A stretch of 64,000 nucleotides of DNA from the NCBI RefSeq assembly GCF_900491935.1, contig NZ_UEXK01000004.1, positions 2,598,562-2,662,561 on the forward strand, in the 5' to 3' direction. Below are positions 18,513 to 27,304 of the stretch, piece by piece (position 1 is the first letter of the stretch; every line of letters starts with the position of its first letter). A program made the position numbers and the translations under genes. This DNA comes from Klenkia terrae. Its GTDB lineage: Bacteria; Actinomycetota; Actinomycetes; Mycobacteriales; Geodermatophilaceae. The notes beneath the pieces were generated by a model. It was not told the origin of the DNA. It saw nothing but the letters and a program-made list of their open reading frames with translations, and made no database searches.

Positions 18513-18997
18513 AGCGCGACATCGAAGTCGAGGTCAACGGCAACCGATACCGGCGGTCGGTGGAGCCGCGGATGCTCCTAACGGATTTCATCCGTCATGA
18601 ACTGCGGCTAACCGGAACCCATGTTGGCTGCGAGCACGGCGTCTGTGGCGCATGCACCATCCACTTCGACGGGGAGCCGGTGCGTGCCTGCGTCATGCTC
18701 GCCGTCCAGGCTGATGGACACAGCTTGCGTACTGTCGAGAGTCTCGCTGAGGACGGGCAGCTCAACCGACTGCAGCGTGCCTTCAACGAATGCCACGGAC
18801 TGCAATGTGGGTTCTGCACCCCTGGCTTCCTGATGACCTTGCAGCCGGTCGTCGACGCCGGTGAGCAGCTCAGCGATGGAGAGATCCGAGATGCGATCTC
18901 CGGAAATCTGTGTCGCTGCACCGGCTACCAACAGATCGTGGACGCCGTCAGCGCGGCACTCACCCCCCCGCAGCCCGAGGACCACGCCACCAGCTGA
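18509..18997 (+). CDS. kdhS: [2Fe-2S] small subunit, probable ketone dehydrogenase
   Basis: The 162-residue protein has the two cluster sites of this family: a plant-type site with cysteines in CEHGVCGAC plus a later cysteine (VRAC), and a helical site in CGFCTPGF and CRCTGY. It relays electrons from the molybdenum site to FAD. The GTG start overlaps the stop of the M gene. A hairpin at 19019-19060 ends the two-gene unit. Confidence 0.87.
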   Translation: MKRDIEVEVNGNRYRRSVEPRMLLTDFIRHELRLTGTHVGCEHGVCGACTIHFDGEPVRACVMLAVQADGHSLRTVESLAEDGQLNRLQRAFNECHGLQCGFCTPGFLMTLQPVVDAGEQLSDGEIRDAISGNLCRCTGYQQIVDAVSAALTPPQPEDHATS

Positions 18998-19018
18998 CCT
19001 CAGGGCTGCAGGACCCCT

Positions 19019-19060
19019 CGGCGGGGTCGGACTCCGGTTACCCGGAGCCCGACCCCGCCG
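19019..19060 (+). terminator. 19-bp hairpin after the M-S genes
   Basis: Arms 19019-19037 and 19042-19060 pair along 19 positions with one mismatch around a TTAC loop and are followed by GTTTG. It lies 22 bases after the small-subunit stop. It separates that transcript from the next operon. Confidence 0.75.
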
Positions 19061-19209
19061 GTTTGCTACCAGGCAACAGCTGGGTTGCGCGATTGCGACA
19101 AGCCCGCGCCCAGTTGTGCGAAGGATGCAATAGGACCCAGCAACAGCTCCTCGCAGACTTCATCTTGCCGCCAGCAACTGGCGGAGTCGCGAACCTCGAG
19201 GAGTGCAGC

Positions 19210-19506
19210 ATGATCCGGCACGTTTTCATGTGGCAGGTCGCCGAAGGCAACGACCCCGATGAGGTCATCAGCCTGCTCAACACGCTGAAGGGCATGTCCA
19301 GCATCCGCAGCTGGGAGCTGGGCAAGCACACCGGCGACCCGGGCGAAAACGGGACGCCCTGGGATGGCGTGCTGATCAACGACTTCGACGATTGGGCCGG
19401 TCTCGAGGAGTACTCGGTCGACCCCTTCCACGCCGAGGTCGTCGGCAAGCTACTGCCCAAGCTCGCCGCCCGAGCGGTCGTCGACTTCGAGCGAGAGACC
19501 CGATGA
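19210..19506 (+). CDS. Dabb-like small alpha/beta-barrel protein
   Basis: The 98-residue protein begins IRHVFMWQVAEG and matches the stress-responsive A/B barrel (Dabb) fold, a dimeric ferredoxin-like barrel also used by cofactor-free monooxygenases and cyclases. GAGGAG lies five bases before the ATG. It is the first gene of a five-gene, translationally coupled unit with the cyclase-family hydrolase, the dihydroxypyridine hydroxylase, a CoxG-like protein and the omega-amidase. That position makes it a candidate for a step in the opening of trihydroxypyridine, but no catalytic residue can be named. Confidence 0.7.
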   Translation: MIRHVFMWQVAEGNDPDEVISLLNTLKGMSSIRSWELGKHTGDPGENGTPWDGVLINDFDDWAGLEEYSVDPFHAEVVGKLLPKLAARAVVDFERETR

Positions 19507-20444
19507 CCGACGCGCCAGCTCGCGCGAACATCAAGGTCACGACAAGCCCGTGGGGACCGGAAGACCAGCTCGGTGCCCTGAACTACCTGGACCCCGCCCG
19601 CGCCGCCCACGTGCTTGCTCGAGCAGATGGTCGACGCGTCTATGACCTCAGCATCGACTACTTCGTCGGCATGCCCAGCTTCCAGGCCGCCGGCGACCCG
19701 GCCTACCAGCTGTTCATGAGCCACACCCCGCAGGGAACGGTCGTAGACAACCTCAACGGCGTGGGATCCGAGGTGAACCGACACGTCTGCTACTCGGGGG
19801 ATGTCGTGTTCATGTACACCCACACCGGCACCCACATCGACGCGCTCAACCACTTCGGTGTCGACGGCGAGATCTACAACAACTTCAAGGTCGATGAGCA
19901 CCTGGGCAGCCGGAACTGGACCCGTGGTGGCGCCGAGCAGATCCCCCCGATCGTCACCCGCGGGGTGCTGTTCGACGTGGCTGGGCTCAAGGGCGTGGAT
20001 TGCCTCGACCCGTCCTACGCGATTTCCATCGAGGACCTGCAGGGGTGCCTCGAGCGAATCGGGACCGAGCTGCAGGCCGGCGACGTGGCCTTGATCCGCA
20101 CCGGACGCATGGCCTTCTGGCCCGACGGCAGCAAGGTGCTGGGCAACCCCCCTGGGGTGGGGCTGGCAGCGGCCAGGTGGTTGACCGAGCAGAAGATCGC
20201 CGCCGTCGCCGCCGACCAGGAATGCGTCGAGGTCGGACCTTCAGAGCAGGAAGACAACTGGCTGCCCGGGCACTGCCACTTCCTCGCCGAAGCAGGCGTC
20301 CCGATGATCGAACTGATCGACCTGGAGGAGCTTGCCCGCGACGGCGTCAACGAGTGTGCCTTCATCGCCGCCCCCATCCGGCTCCGCGGCGCTAGCGGTG
20401 CCCCCCTGCGGCCGCTAGCGATCCCCTTCCACCCGACGACATGA
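19503..20444 (+). CDS. cyclase-family metal hydrolase (kynurenine formamidase fold), candidate ring-opening enzyme
   Basis: The 313-residue protein has the signature HTGTHID (residues 107-113) of the cyclase family (Pfam Cyclase, kynurenine formamidase-like), which binds a divalent metal and hydrolyses amide-type bonds. Its start overlaps the Dabb gene and its end overlaps the dihydroxypyridine hydroxylase gene, each by four bases (ATGA). In this context it may hydrolyse the C-N bond of an oxidised trihydroxypyridine, on the way to alpha-ketoglutaramate. As I recall, a cyclase-like gene has also been noted in other nicotine clusters. The family is clear; the role is inferred. Confidence 0.8.
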   Translation: MTDAPARANIKVTTSPWGPEDQLGALNYLDPARAAHVLARADGRRVYDLSIDYFVGMPSFQAAGDPAYQLFMSHTPQGTVVDNLNGVGSEVNRHVCYSGDVVFMYTHTGTHIDALNHFGVDGEIYNNFKVDEHLGSRNWTRGGAEQIPPIVTRGVLFDVAGLKGVDCLDPSYAISIEDLQGCLERIGTELQAGDVALIRTGRMAFWPDGSKVLGNPPGVGLAAARWLTEQKIAAVAADQECVEVGPSEQEDNWLPGHCHFLAEAGVPMIELIDLEELARDGVNECAFIAAPIRLRGASGAPLRPLAIPFHPTT

Positions 20445-21646
20445 CCATCCCCAGCGGACGGACCACCAGCACGCGGGTCGCCGTCGTCGGAGGGTCGATC
20501 GGAGGAATGACAGCCGCCGGGCTGCTCCGAGACGCCGGCTACCAGGTCGATGTCTATGAGCGTTCCCCCGGTCCTCTTTCGGGTCTAGGCACGGGCATCG
20601 TCGTACAACCGGAGCTCGTCCGATTTCTCCTGGAGAGGACCACGACAACTCTGGAGGACATCAGCGTCCCCTCGTCGTCCATGAGATACGTCGACGCCTC
20701 CAGCGGTGCGCTGATCGGTGCGACCGATGACAGCTGGCGATTCACCTCCTACAATGCTCTCTACCATCGGCTGCTAGAGAACTTCGGCCTAGAGCGCTAC
20801 CACTTCTCCTGCAACCTGGAGCGCTTGGTCGACCACGGGGACCAGGTCGACCTCACCTTCAGCAGTGGGGAAACGGCCCAGGCCGATCTCGTTGTACTCG
20901 CCGACGGCGGAGCATCTGCCGGCCGTCGTCAGTTGCTCGGGATCACCCCCGAGTACGCGGGCTACGTGACCTGGCGTGGTCTAGCAGAGCTGGACGCGCT
21001 GTCGGCCTCCACCCGCGCTTTCTTCGACGACACGTTCACCTACGGCCTCCTGGACGACGGGCATCTGATCGCCTACCCCATCCCGGTAGTCGATGCAGAC
21101 GGGCACACCAGGAGGGCACTGAACTACCAGTGGTACTGGAACGTCCCCGCTGGGCCCGAACTGGACGAGCTGATGACCGACCGCAACGGGGTGCGCCGAC
21201 CGACCTCGGTCCACCACCACGACCTGCGGCCAGAACTGCTCGCCGAGTTCCACTCTCGAGCAAGCGAGCGACTGACTAACACCTTCGTGGAGCTGCTGCA
21301 CGCCGCCGAAGAACCCTTCGTCACGGTCATCGCCGATGCAGACGTGCCTCAGATGCGCGTGGGCAGGTGCGTGCTGATCGGCGACGCGGCTGTCACCCCG
21401 CGGCCGCACGCAGCAGCTGGAGGGGCGAAGGCCGCCGCCGACGCCTGGGCCCTGGTTGCTGCGCTAACTGATGGCGGGGACGACCTTGATGAGGCACTTA
21501 ACCGGTGGGAAGCCCAGCAGCTACCCGTTGGACGCGCTTACCTGCAGAAGGTCCGGCGCATGGCCGACGTCCTGCAGCACGGCGGCAGCTTCACACCTGG
21601 TGACCCCGCCAATCGATTCGGCCTGCCCACCGTCGTCGCGGGTTGA
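20441..21646 (+). CDS. dhpH: 2,6-dihydroxypyridine 3-monooxygenase
   Basis: The 401-residue protein is a class A FAD monooxygenase with the N-terminal VAVVGGSIGGMTAAGLLRD motif and the second FAD motif GDAAVTPRPHAAAGGAK (near 312). From memory, it matches the pAO1 dihydroxypyridine hydroxylase in several long runs, including FTYGLLDDGHLIAYPIP and LQHGGSF. The enzyme uses NADH and oxygen to turn 2,6-dihydroxypyridine into 2,3,6-trihydroxypyridine. It is coupled by ATGA overlap to the upstream hydrolase. Together with the oxidase at 14706 it makes the nicotine assignment firm. Confidence 0.93.
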   Translation: MTIPSGRTTSTRVAVVGGSIGGMTAAGLLRDAGYQVDVYERSPGPLSGLGTGIVVQPELVRFLLERTTTTLEDISVPSSSMRYVDASSGALIGATDDSWRFTSYNALYHRLLENFGLERYHFSCNLERLVDHGDQVDLTFSSGETAQADLVVLADGGASAGRRQLLGITPEYAGYVTWRGLAELDALSASTRAFFDDTFTYGLLDDGHLIAYPIPVVDADGHTRRALNYQWYWNVPAGPELDELMTDRNGVRRPTSVHHHDLRPELLAEFHSRASERLTNTFVELLHAAEEPFVTVIADADVPQMRVGRCVLIGDAAVTPRPHAAAGGAKAAADAWALVAALTDGGDDLDEALNRWEAQQLPVGRAYLQKVRRMADVLQHGGSFTPGDPANRFGLPTVVAG

Positions 21647-21688
21647 GCCTGCTGTGTCCCGACCCCAGACCAGAGATGAGCGTTGACA

Positions 21689-22402
21689 ATGCAGTTGACC
21701 AATGAGTTCGACGTGTCCGTGCCGGTAGATGAGGCCTGGCGGCTGCTCTCGGACCTAGAGAAGGTCGGGCCCTGCCTGCCCGGTGCCTCCATCACCGGAC
21801 GCGATGGCGATGACTACCTCGGCCAGGCCAAGATCAAGGTTGGTCCGATCACCGCCAACTACAAGGGCACTGCCCGATTCCTTGAGCTCGACGAGGGCGA
21901 GTACCGCGCTGTGCTGAGCGCGAAGGGCCGAGAAGCTCGCGGAGGTGGTGACGCGCAGGCCCTGGTCACTGCGACCCTGCTGGACAAGGGGGACGTAACT
22001 CACGTCACGGTGATCACCGACCTCAACCTGTCGGGCAAGATTGCGCAGTTCGGGCGCGGCGTCATCACCGACGTCAGCGCCGCTCTGCTCAAGACATTCG
22101 CCACCCGCCTGGAAGCTATGGTGCAGCAGGACCAGACCGGCGATCAGGACGCGACGGCGACCACGCCGCCAGCGACCGCTACCGGCGGGCTGCCCTCGGG
22201 CGAGGGTAAGCCGCAACTGGTGACGTCGTCTGTGCCCACCGAGGTGCCCCACGCAGCACCCGTGGCAGACGAGGACGACGCACTGGCCATCCTCCCGCTC
22301 GCACGCAGCATCGCGCTGAGCAAGCTGCAGCAGCCGGTCCCGTTGTTCGCGGTCGTACTCGGCGCCGCCATCGCATTCCTCTTGGGGAGGCGAAGGGCTT
22401 GA
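21689..22402 (+). CDS. CoxG-like SRPBCC protein with C-terminal membrane anchor
   Basis: The 237-residue protein has an SRPBCC/CoxG domain (residues about 1-145; the LSDLEKVGPCLPGA segment is typical). A low-complexity Thr/Ala/Pro linker follows, and a C-terminal hydrophobic helix ends in Arg residues (FAVVLGAAIAFLLGRRRA). CoxG tethers CO dehydrogenase to the membrane and links it to quinones. By analogy this protein may bring one or both molybdenum hydroxylases of the cluster to the membrane. The ATG at 21689 is preferred to an in-frame TTG at 21683. Its stop overlaps the next start. Confidence 0.8.
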   Translation: MQLTNEFDVSVPVDEAWRLLSDLEKVGPCLPGASITGRDGDDYLGQAKIKVGPITANYKGTARFLELDEGEYRAVLSAKGREARGGGDAQALVTATLLDKGDVTHVTVITDLNLSGKIAQFGRGVITDVSAALLKTFATRLEAMVQQDQTGDQDATATTPPATATGGLPSGEGKPQLVTSSVPTEVPHAAPVADEDDALAILPLARSIALSKLQQPVPLFAVVLGAAIAFLLGRRRA

Positions 22403-23211
22403 GCGGCTCGCCGCCGGCCTCGACCGATATTCGATTATTGCAGGTCGCCTATGGCGATGAGGAACCTCTAGCTCGACGCGTCGAGCGGGTGGCGAATCTA
22501 GTTCGGCAGCAGCAAGGCGCTGATCTGGTGGTGTTGCCCGAGCTGTGGGCTCACGGCGGCTTCTCCTATCAGTCATGGCAGGAGGAGGCTGAGCCGCTGA
22601 CGGGACCAACAATCTCCGCGCTGCGCGAGGCGGCCCGTGACGCACAGGTGGTTCTCCACGGCGGATCCGTAATCGAACGCCCAGCTGACTCGAGTGCCCT
22701 GTACAACACCGCTGTAGTGATCGACCGCCACGGCGAGATCACAGCGACATACCGCAAAATGCACCGGTTCGGCTTCAGCGAGGGGGAGCCTCAGCTGCTC
22801 ACCGCGGGGGACCAGGTAGCCACCGTGGAGCTTGACCTGGCGGGTCGGTCGGTGCCAACCGGATTGGCTACCTGCTACGACCTCCGGTTCCCCGAACTAT
22901 TCCGCATGCTGACCTACAACGGAATGCAGGTGCTGTTCCTTGTCGCGGCGTGGCCCAAAGCGCGCGTCGACCACTGGCGGGTCCTCGCGCAGGCACGGGC
23001 AGTGGAAAACCAAGTGGTTGTCCTGGCGTGCAATACCGCCGGCACACACGCCGGGGTCACGATGGGCGGACACAGCATGATCGTCGATGCCCAAGGTCGT
23101 GTGCTGGCCGAAGCCGGCGACACCGAGGAGGTCCTCAGCATGGTCTTAGACCTCGGCGGAGTCGACACTGCACGCGCGAGCTTCCCCGTGCTACTCGACC
23201 GCCGGTTCTAA
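22399..23211 (+). CDS. nit: omega-amidase-like carbon-nitrogen hydrolase
   Basis: The 270-residue protein is a nitrilase-superfamily amidase with the catalytic triad Glu48 (VLPELW), Lys120 (TYRKMHRF) and Cys159 (ATCYDLRFPELFR). Length is typical of Nit2/omega-amidase enzymes. The pAO1 homologue hydrolyses alpha-ketoglutaramate to 2-oxoglutarate and ammonia, the last step of the pyridine branch. A TTG start at 22399 overlaps the stop of the CoxG-like gene. The position at the end of the ring-degradation operon fits that reaction well. Confidence 0.85.
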   Translation: MSGSPPASTDIRLLQVAYGDEEPLARRVERVANLVRQQQGADLVVLPELWAHGGFSYQSWQEEAEPLTGPTISALREAARDAQVVLHGGSVIERPADSSALYNTAVVIDRHGEITATYRKMHRFGFSEGEPQLLTAGDQVATVELDLAGRSVPTGLATCYDLRFPELFRMLTYNGMQVLFLVAAWPKARVDHWRVLAQARAVENQVVVLACNTAGTHAGVTMGGHSMIVDAQGRVLAEAGDTEEVLSMVLDLGGVDTARASFPVLLDRRF

Positions 23212-23504
23212 TCACGGCAGCCACGACCCCGGGGCCGGCGGTGCACGCACGACCCCGGCGCCGGGTAGTCCGATCACTCACTGACACCGCACGAGCCGAG
23301 CGCCGCCAACAACCACGCCTGCAACCCCCAGGCAGGTAGGGGCACTTCAGGCCAACGGCCACCGCAACCCTCAGCCGTTTACGGATTCCGGGTGATGCGG
23401 GTCACCAACGTCTGTCATCTGAACGTCGATAGCTGTGTTGCCGGATTTACTGTCGGATTTCCGGGCCCGACGGACACGCGTTGCCGCCCACTGGAGGTGT
23501 GAGA

Positions 23505-24359
23505 GTGAAGTCCCCCGTATTTGCCTATGCCGCGCCGAACACCGTGGCTGAGGCATGCAGCCTGCTCGCCGATGACGAGGACGCGAAGCTGCTCGCAGGC
23601 GGGCAGAGCCTCGTACCCCTGCTCGCATTGCGTCTTGCCGCACCGACGACCCTGGTCGACCTGCGGCTAGTGCCCGCCCTGACAGGTATCACCCACGACC
23701 AGGGCGTTCTCCGGCTCGGGGCCATGACGACCCATAGATCCATCGAGCGCTCCCCGCTGGTTCAAGATGTAGCGCCGGCGATCGCCGAGGCCGCCGCGTT
23801 GATCGCCCATCCCCAGGTTCGGACCCGCGGCACGATCGGCGGCGCAGTGGCCCATGCCGATGCGGCAGCCGAGTGGCCCGCAGTCCTGCTCGCCATGGAC
23901 GGCCACGTCGAGGTCACCGGCACCGGAGGTAGCCGGTCCATCTCCGCCGGCGACCTCTTCATGGGCCCATTCATGACCTCCCTGGAACCGGATGAGGTCA
24001 TCACCTCGGTGTCACTGCCCATCGACGGACGCGAGATCTGGGTGGATGAGCACCAGCGTCGCCACGGTGACTACGGACTGTCCATCCTGGCGATGACCTA
24101 CCAGCTGTCAGATGGGCTTATCACCGATGTCCGACTCGCTGTCGCAGGGGCCACCGGCAGCGTCACCCGTGCCCCCGAAGCCGAGGCAGCACTGGAAGGA
24201 CGTGCCCCCGCCGACAGCAACGACGCGATCACTGCTCTGGCAGCTGAGCTGTCCTACACCTCGGACATCCACGGATCAGCCGACTACCGGCGAGACATCA
24301 CCACCACATTGTTCCAGCGCGCCCTGCGGGCCGCGGGGGAGAGGTCCGGTCAGGCATGA
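23505..24359 (+). CDS. ndhM: FAD-binding middle subunit, probable nicotine dehydrogenase
   Basis: The 284-residue protein repeats the flavin motifs AGGQSLVPLLALRLA and TIGGAVAHADAAAE of the xanthine-dehydrogenase FAD subunit. GTG 23505 has GGAGG seven bases upstream, and an upstream extension to 23481 is less likely. It opens a contiguous M-S-L operon in which every gene overlaps the next by four bases. It is related to but clearly diverged from the subunit at 17622. Assignment to nicotine dehydrogenase rests on the contiguous gene order, as in pAO1. Confidence 0.83.
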   Translation: MKSPVFAYAAPNTVAEACSLLADDEDAKLLAGGQSLVPLLALRLAAPTTLVDLRLVPALTGITHDQGVLRLGAMTTHRSIERSPLVQDVAPAIAEAAALIAHPQVRTRGTIGGAVAHADAAAEWPAVLLAMDGHVEVTGTGGSRSISAGDLFMGPFMTSLEPDEVITSVSLPIDGREIWVDEHQRRHGDYGLSILAMTYQLSDGLITDVRLAVAGATGSVTRAPEAEAALEGRAPADSNDAITALAAELSYTSDIHGSADYRRDITTTLFQRALRAAGERSGQA

Positions 24360-24838
24360 CGCAACCAGCCGAGCACGTCTCAGTCCAGGTCGAGGTCAAC
24401 GGGCGTCGTTATCAGCGCAGCGTCATGGCACGCCTGACGCTGTCGGATTTCCTGCGTGACGAGCTGGGGCTCACCGGCACCAAGGTCGGGTGCGAGCACG
24501 GCGTGTGCGGAGCCTGCACGATCCTCATCGACGACGAACCGGCTCGCTCCTGCCTGATGCTCACCGTCCAAGCCGACGGCAAGAAGATCCGCACGGTGGA
24601 AAGCCTGGCGAGCGGGCGGGAGATGAGTCCCCTGCAAGCGTGCTTTCAAAAGCACCATGCCTTGCAGTGCGGTTTCTGCACAGCGGGCTTCCTCATGAGC
24701 GCAACAGCGCTGCTGGAGGAAGGCCAGCCGACGCGGGAGGACATCGTTGAGACGCTGTCCGGCCACTACTGCCGGTGCACCGGCTACTCCCCGATCATCG
24801 ATGCGGTCGAAGAGGCCGCGGCCAAGGAGCCGTCATGA
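24356..24838 (+). CDS. ndhS: [2Fe-2S] small subunit, probable nicotine dehydrogenase
   Basis: The 160-residue protein carries the plant-type cluster site (CEHGVCGAC, then ARSC) and the helical site (CGFCTAGF, CRCTGY). It is the electron relay between molybdenum and FAD subunits. The ATG overlaps the M-gene stop and its own stop overlaps the large-subunit start. Confidence 0.86.
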   Translation: MTQPAEHVSVQVEVNGRRYQRSVMARLTLSDFLRDELGLTGTKVGCEHGVCGACTILIDDEPARSCLMLTVQADGKKIRTVESLASGREMSPLQACFQKHHALQCGFCTAGFLMSATALLEEGQPTREDIVETLSGHYCRCTGYSPIIDAVEEAAAKEPS

Positions 24839-27195
24839 GCTTCCCGCACTCTCAGTCGCCCTCTATCGCCGCCCGGAGCATCGGCGCCCGCGTCCCCCGA
24901 GGGGACGATCCGCGACTGCTGACTGGTCGCGGGCAGTACTTGGCCGACATCGTTCTGCCCGGTGAACTGCACGCCTGCTTCGTTCGTAGCTCTGCTGCTC
25001 ATGCCCGCATCACGCGGGTCACCACCGACGAGGCCCGTGCGCTCGACGGGGTCGTCGCGGTATGGACCGGAGAAGATGCCGCGAAGTTCTGCGAAGGCAT
25101 CGTCGGGGAGCTGGAAGTCGAAGGATGTTTCGCCACCACGATGCCGTTGCTCGCCCGAGACATCGTCCGCTACGTGGGGGAACCCGTCGCAGTGGTCGTC
25201 GCGGAAAGCAGGTACGTGGCCGAGGACGGTTGCGACCTCGTCGATGTGGACTACGAGCCGCTTGAGCCGGTTCTGCACCCGCGGTCGGCGTTGGAAGGCG
25301 GCCCGTCCGCCAACGAGGAGCTGCCCGACAACGTCGCCCTCCGGGGAGGCAAGGTCCTCGGTGATGTCGAAGGCGCATTCAACGACGCCGCACGCGTCAT
25401 CGAAGCGACCTTCCACAGCGGTCGCCTGTCGGCTGGGCCCATGGAAACCCGTGGGGTCATCGCCAGCTACGACTGGACCAGTCGCCGGCTGCGCCTGTGG
25501 ACCGGCTCGCAGATGCCCCACTACATCAAGTACTGCCTCACCGCGTACCTCGGCTTCCCGGAGAACGAGTGCGAGGTGCTGACACCTGACACCGGCGGTG
25601 GGTTCGGACAGAAGGCCCACATCTTCCCGGAGGAGATGCTGCTGCCGCTGCTGGCCCGCGAGCTTGACCGGCCGGTGAAGTGGGTCGAGGACCGTCGCGA
25701 AAACCTGATGACTGCTACCCACGCCCACGAGCAGTTCATCGACATCGCCTACGCCTTCGACTCCGACGCACGGGCCACAGGTGTGCGAATTCGCGCAACC
25801 GGCGACGGGGGGGCCTACCACCAGCCACCGTGGTCGATGGGCGTCGAGCCATGGTGCACGGCGATGGTCACCCCCACAGGGGTGTACGACATCCCCGCAG
25901 CCGATCTCACCTACGAAGCCGCCGCCACGAACAAGACCCCCATCGGGGCCTACCGCGGTGTGGGATACATGGCCGGCACCCTCGTCCGTGAATGCCTCAT
26001 GGACGACGCAGCCAGGGCGTTCAAGCTCTCCCCCTTCGACATCCGCCGGCGCAGTGTGGTGCGCGAGTTCCCGTGGACCAACCCGCAGGGAATCGTGTAC
26101 GACGAAGGCAGCTGGCTGCAGACCATCGACGAACTCGAGCGCATGGTCGACTACCCGGCCTTCCTCGAGCGTCAGGCTGCGCTCCGCGCCGAGGGCCGCT
26201 TCATCGGGCTCGGATTGAGCGTCTTCGTCGAAAGCAGCGGCGAAAGCACGGCGATGGGCAAGGCCCACGACCTCGGGGGCATCTACCACGACACCGCCAC
26301 AGTGAAGATGGAGCCCAACGGCAGCGTGACCGTCACCATCGGGCTTACCACCCAAGGTCAGGGTCACCGCACGACGATGGCCCAGGTCGTTGCCGACTCG
26401 CTGGGTGTGCCACTTGAAGCCATCACCGTTCGAGCCGCTGAATCCACAACCTACGGCTGGGGGAGCGGCACGGTGGGCAGTCGCGGTGCGGTCATCGCCG
26501 GTGGAGCAGTCCTACGAGCATCCAACGTCATCCGCACCAAGCTCGTTGCGCTAGCGGCGAGCATGCTCGAGGCGGACCCCGCCGACATCGACCTGGTCGA
26601 CGGTGCGGCCGTGGTGCTGGGCGTGCCCGGGTCCTCGGTGTCCATCATCGACCTGGCCACCGCGGTCTACTTCGACCAGAGCGCCTGGCCCGCGGACTTC
26701 GACCCCACCCTGGAAGCCACCCTCGCCTACGACCCTGCGCGGCCGATCTTCTCCAACGGCGGCCACGCCATGATCGTCGAGGTCGCGCCAGAGACCGGTT
26801 TTGTGACTGTGGAGAAGGTTTTCTCGGTCGAGGACTGTGGCACGGTAATCAACCCAGACATCGTCGAGGGCCAGATACGCGGGGGCGTCGTCCAGGGCAT
26901 CGGGGCGGCGCTGCTCGAGCGCCTTGTCTATGACGATTCCGGTCAGCTGGTCACCACCACCCTGCTGGACTACCACATGCCGAGCATGGACTTCTCGCCC
27001 CCTTTCGAGATCCACCACCTGGAGACGCCCTCCTCCCATACGCCCGGCGGCATCAAGGGCATGGGAGAGTCCGGCCTGATCGCGGCACCCGCCGCCGTAC
27101 TCAACGCCGTCAATGACGCCCTGTCCCACACCGGCACGGTGCTGCACGACATCCCCATCACCCCCGAGCAGGTGCTTCGCGCCTTGCGCGGATGA
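24835..27195 (+). CDS. ndhL: molybdopterin-binding large subunit, probable nicotine dehydrogenase
   Basis: The 786-residue protein is a xanthine-oxidase-family molybdenum subunit with TGGGFGQK (near 252), AYRGVGY (near 372) and the catalytic glutamate in KGMGESG (near 740). The CO-dehydrogenase AYXCSFR loop is absent. It hydroxylates an N-heteroaromatic ring next to nitrogen using water. As part of the contiguous M-S-L set it is assigned to the first step, nicotine to 6-hydroxynicotine; exchange of roles with the set at 11880/17622 cannot be ruled out without alignment. ATG 24835 is chosen from the ATGA overlap; the longer in-frame extension overlaps the small subunit. Confidence 0.72.
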   Translation: MSFPHSQSPSIAARSIGARVPRGDDPRLLTGRGQYLADIVLPGELHACFVRSSAAHARITRVTTDEARALDGVVAVWTGEDAAKFCEGIVGELEVEGCFATTMPLLARDIVRYVGEPVAVVVAESRYVAEDGCDLVDVDYEPLEPVLHPRSALEGGPSANEELPDNVALRGGKVLGDVEGAFNDAARVIEATFHSGRLSAGPMETRGVIASYDWTSRRLRLWTGSQMPHYIKYCLTAYLGFPENECEVLTPDTGGGFGQKAHIFPEEMLLPLLARELDRPVKWVEDRRENLMTATHAHEQFIDIAYAFDSDARATGVRIRATGDGGAYHQPPWSMGVEPWCTAMVTPTGVYDIPAADLTYEAAATNKTPIGAYRGVGYMAGTLVRECLMDDAARAFKLSPFDIRRRSVVREFPWTNPQGIVYDEGSWLQTIDELERMVDYPAFLERQAALRAEGRFIGLGLSVFVESSGESTAMGKAHDLGGIYHDTATVKMEPNGSVTVTIGLTTQGQGHRTTMAQVVADSLGVPLEAITVRAAESTTYGWGSGTVGSRGAVIAGGAVLRASNVIRTKLVALAASMLEADPADIDLVDGAAVVLGVPGSSVSIIDLATAVYFDQSAWPADFDPTLEATLAYDPARPIFSNGGHAMIVEVAPETGFVTVEKVFSVEDCGTVINPDIVEGQIRGGVVQGIGAALLERLVYDDSGQLVTTTLLDYHMPSMDFSPPFEIHHLETPSSHTPGGIKGMGESGLIAAPAAVLNAVNDALSHTGTVLHDIPITPEQVLRALRG

Positions 27196-27304
27196 CCGTT
27201 GGTCATGATGGATCGCGCGGGGGAGCTCACCCACCGGTCGTCGCACAAGCAGCTCGCAGCCATGGACACTGTGCGCACCTGATGATCGGTGAGGGCGGCC
27301 TCCG

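Noticed and set aside
23212-23300. Direct repeat with CACGACCCCGG near 23220 and 23248 as an operator
   Set aside because: Only two short GC-rich copies occur and the likeness is weak enough to be chance.
11880-27195. Aerobic CO dehydrogenase
   Set aside because: Both large subunits lack the CoxL AYXCSFR loop, and the neighbours are nicotine-pathway enzymes.
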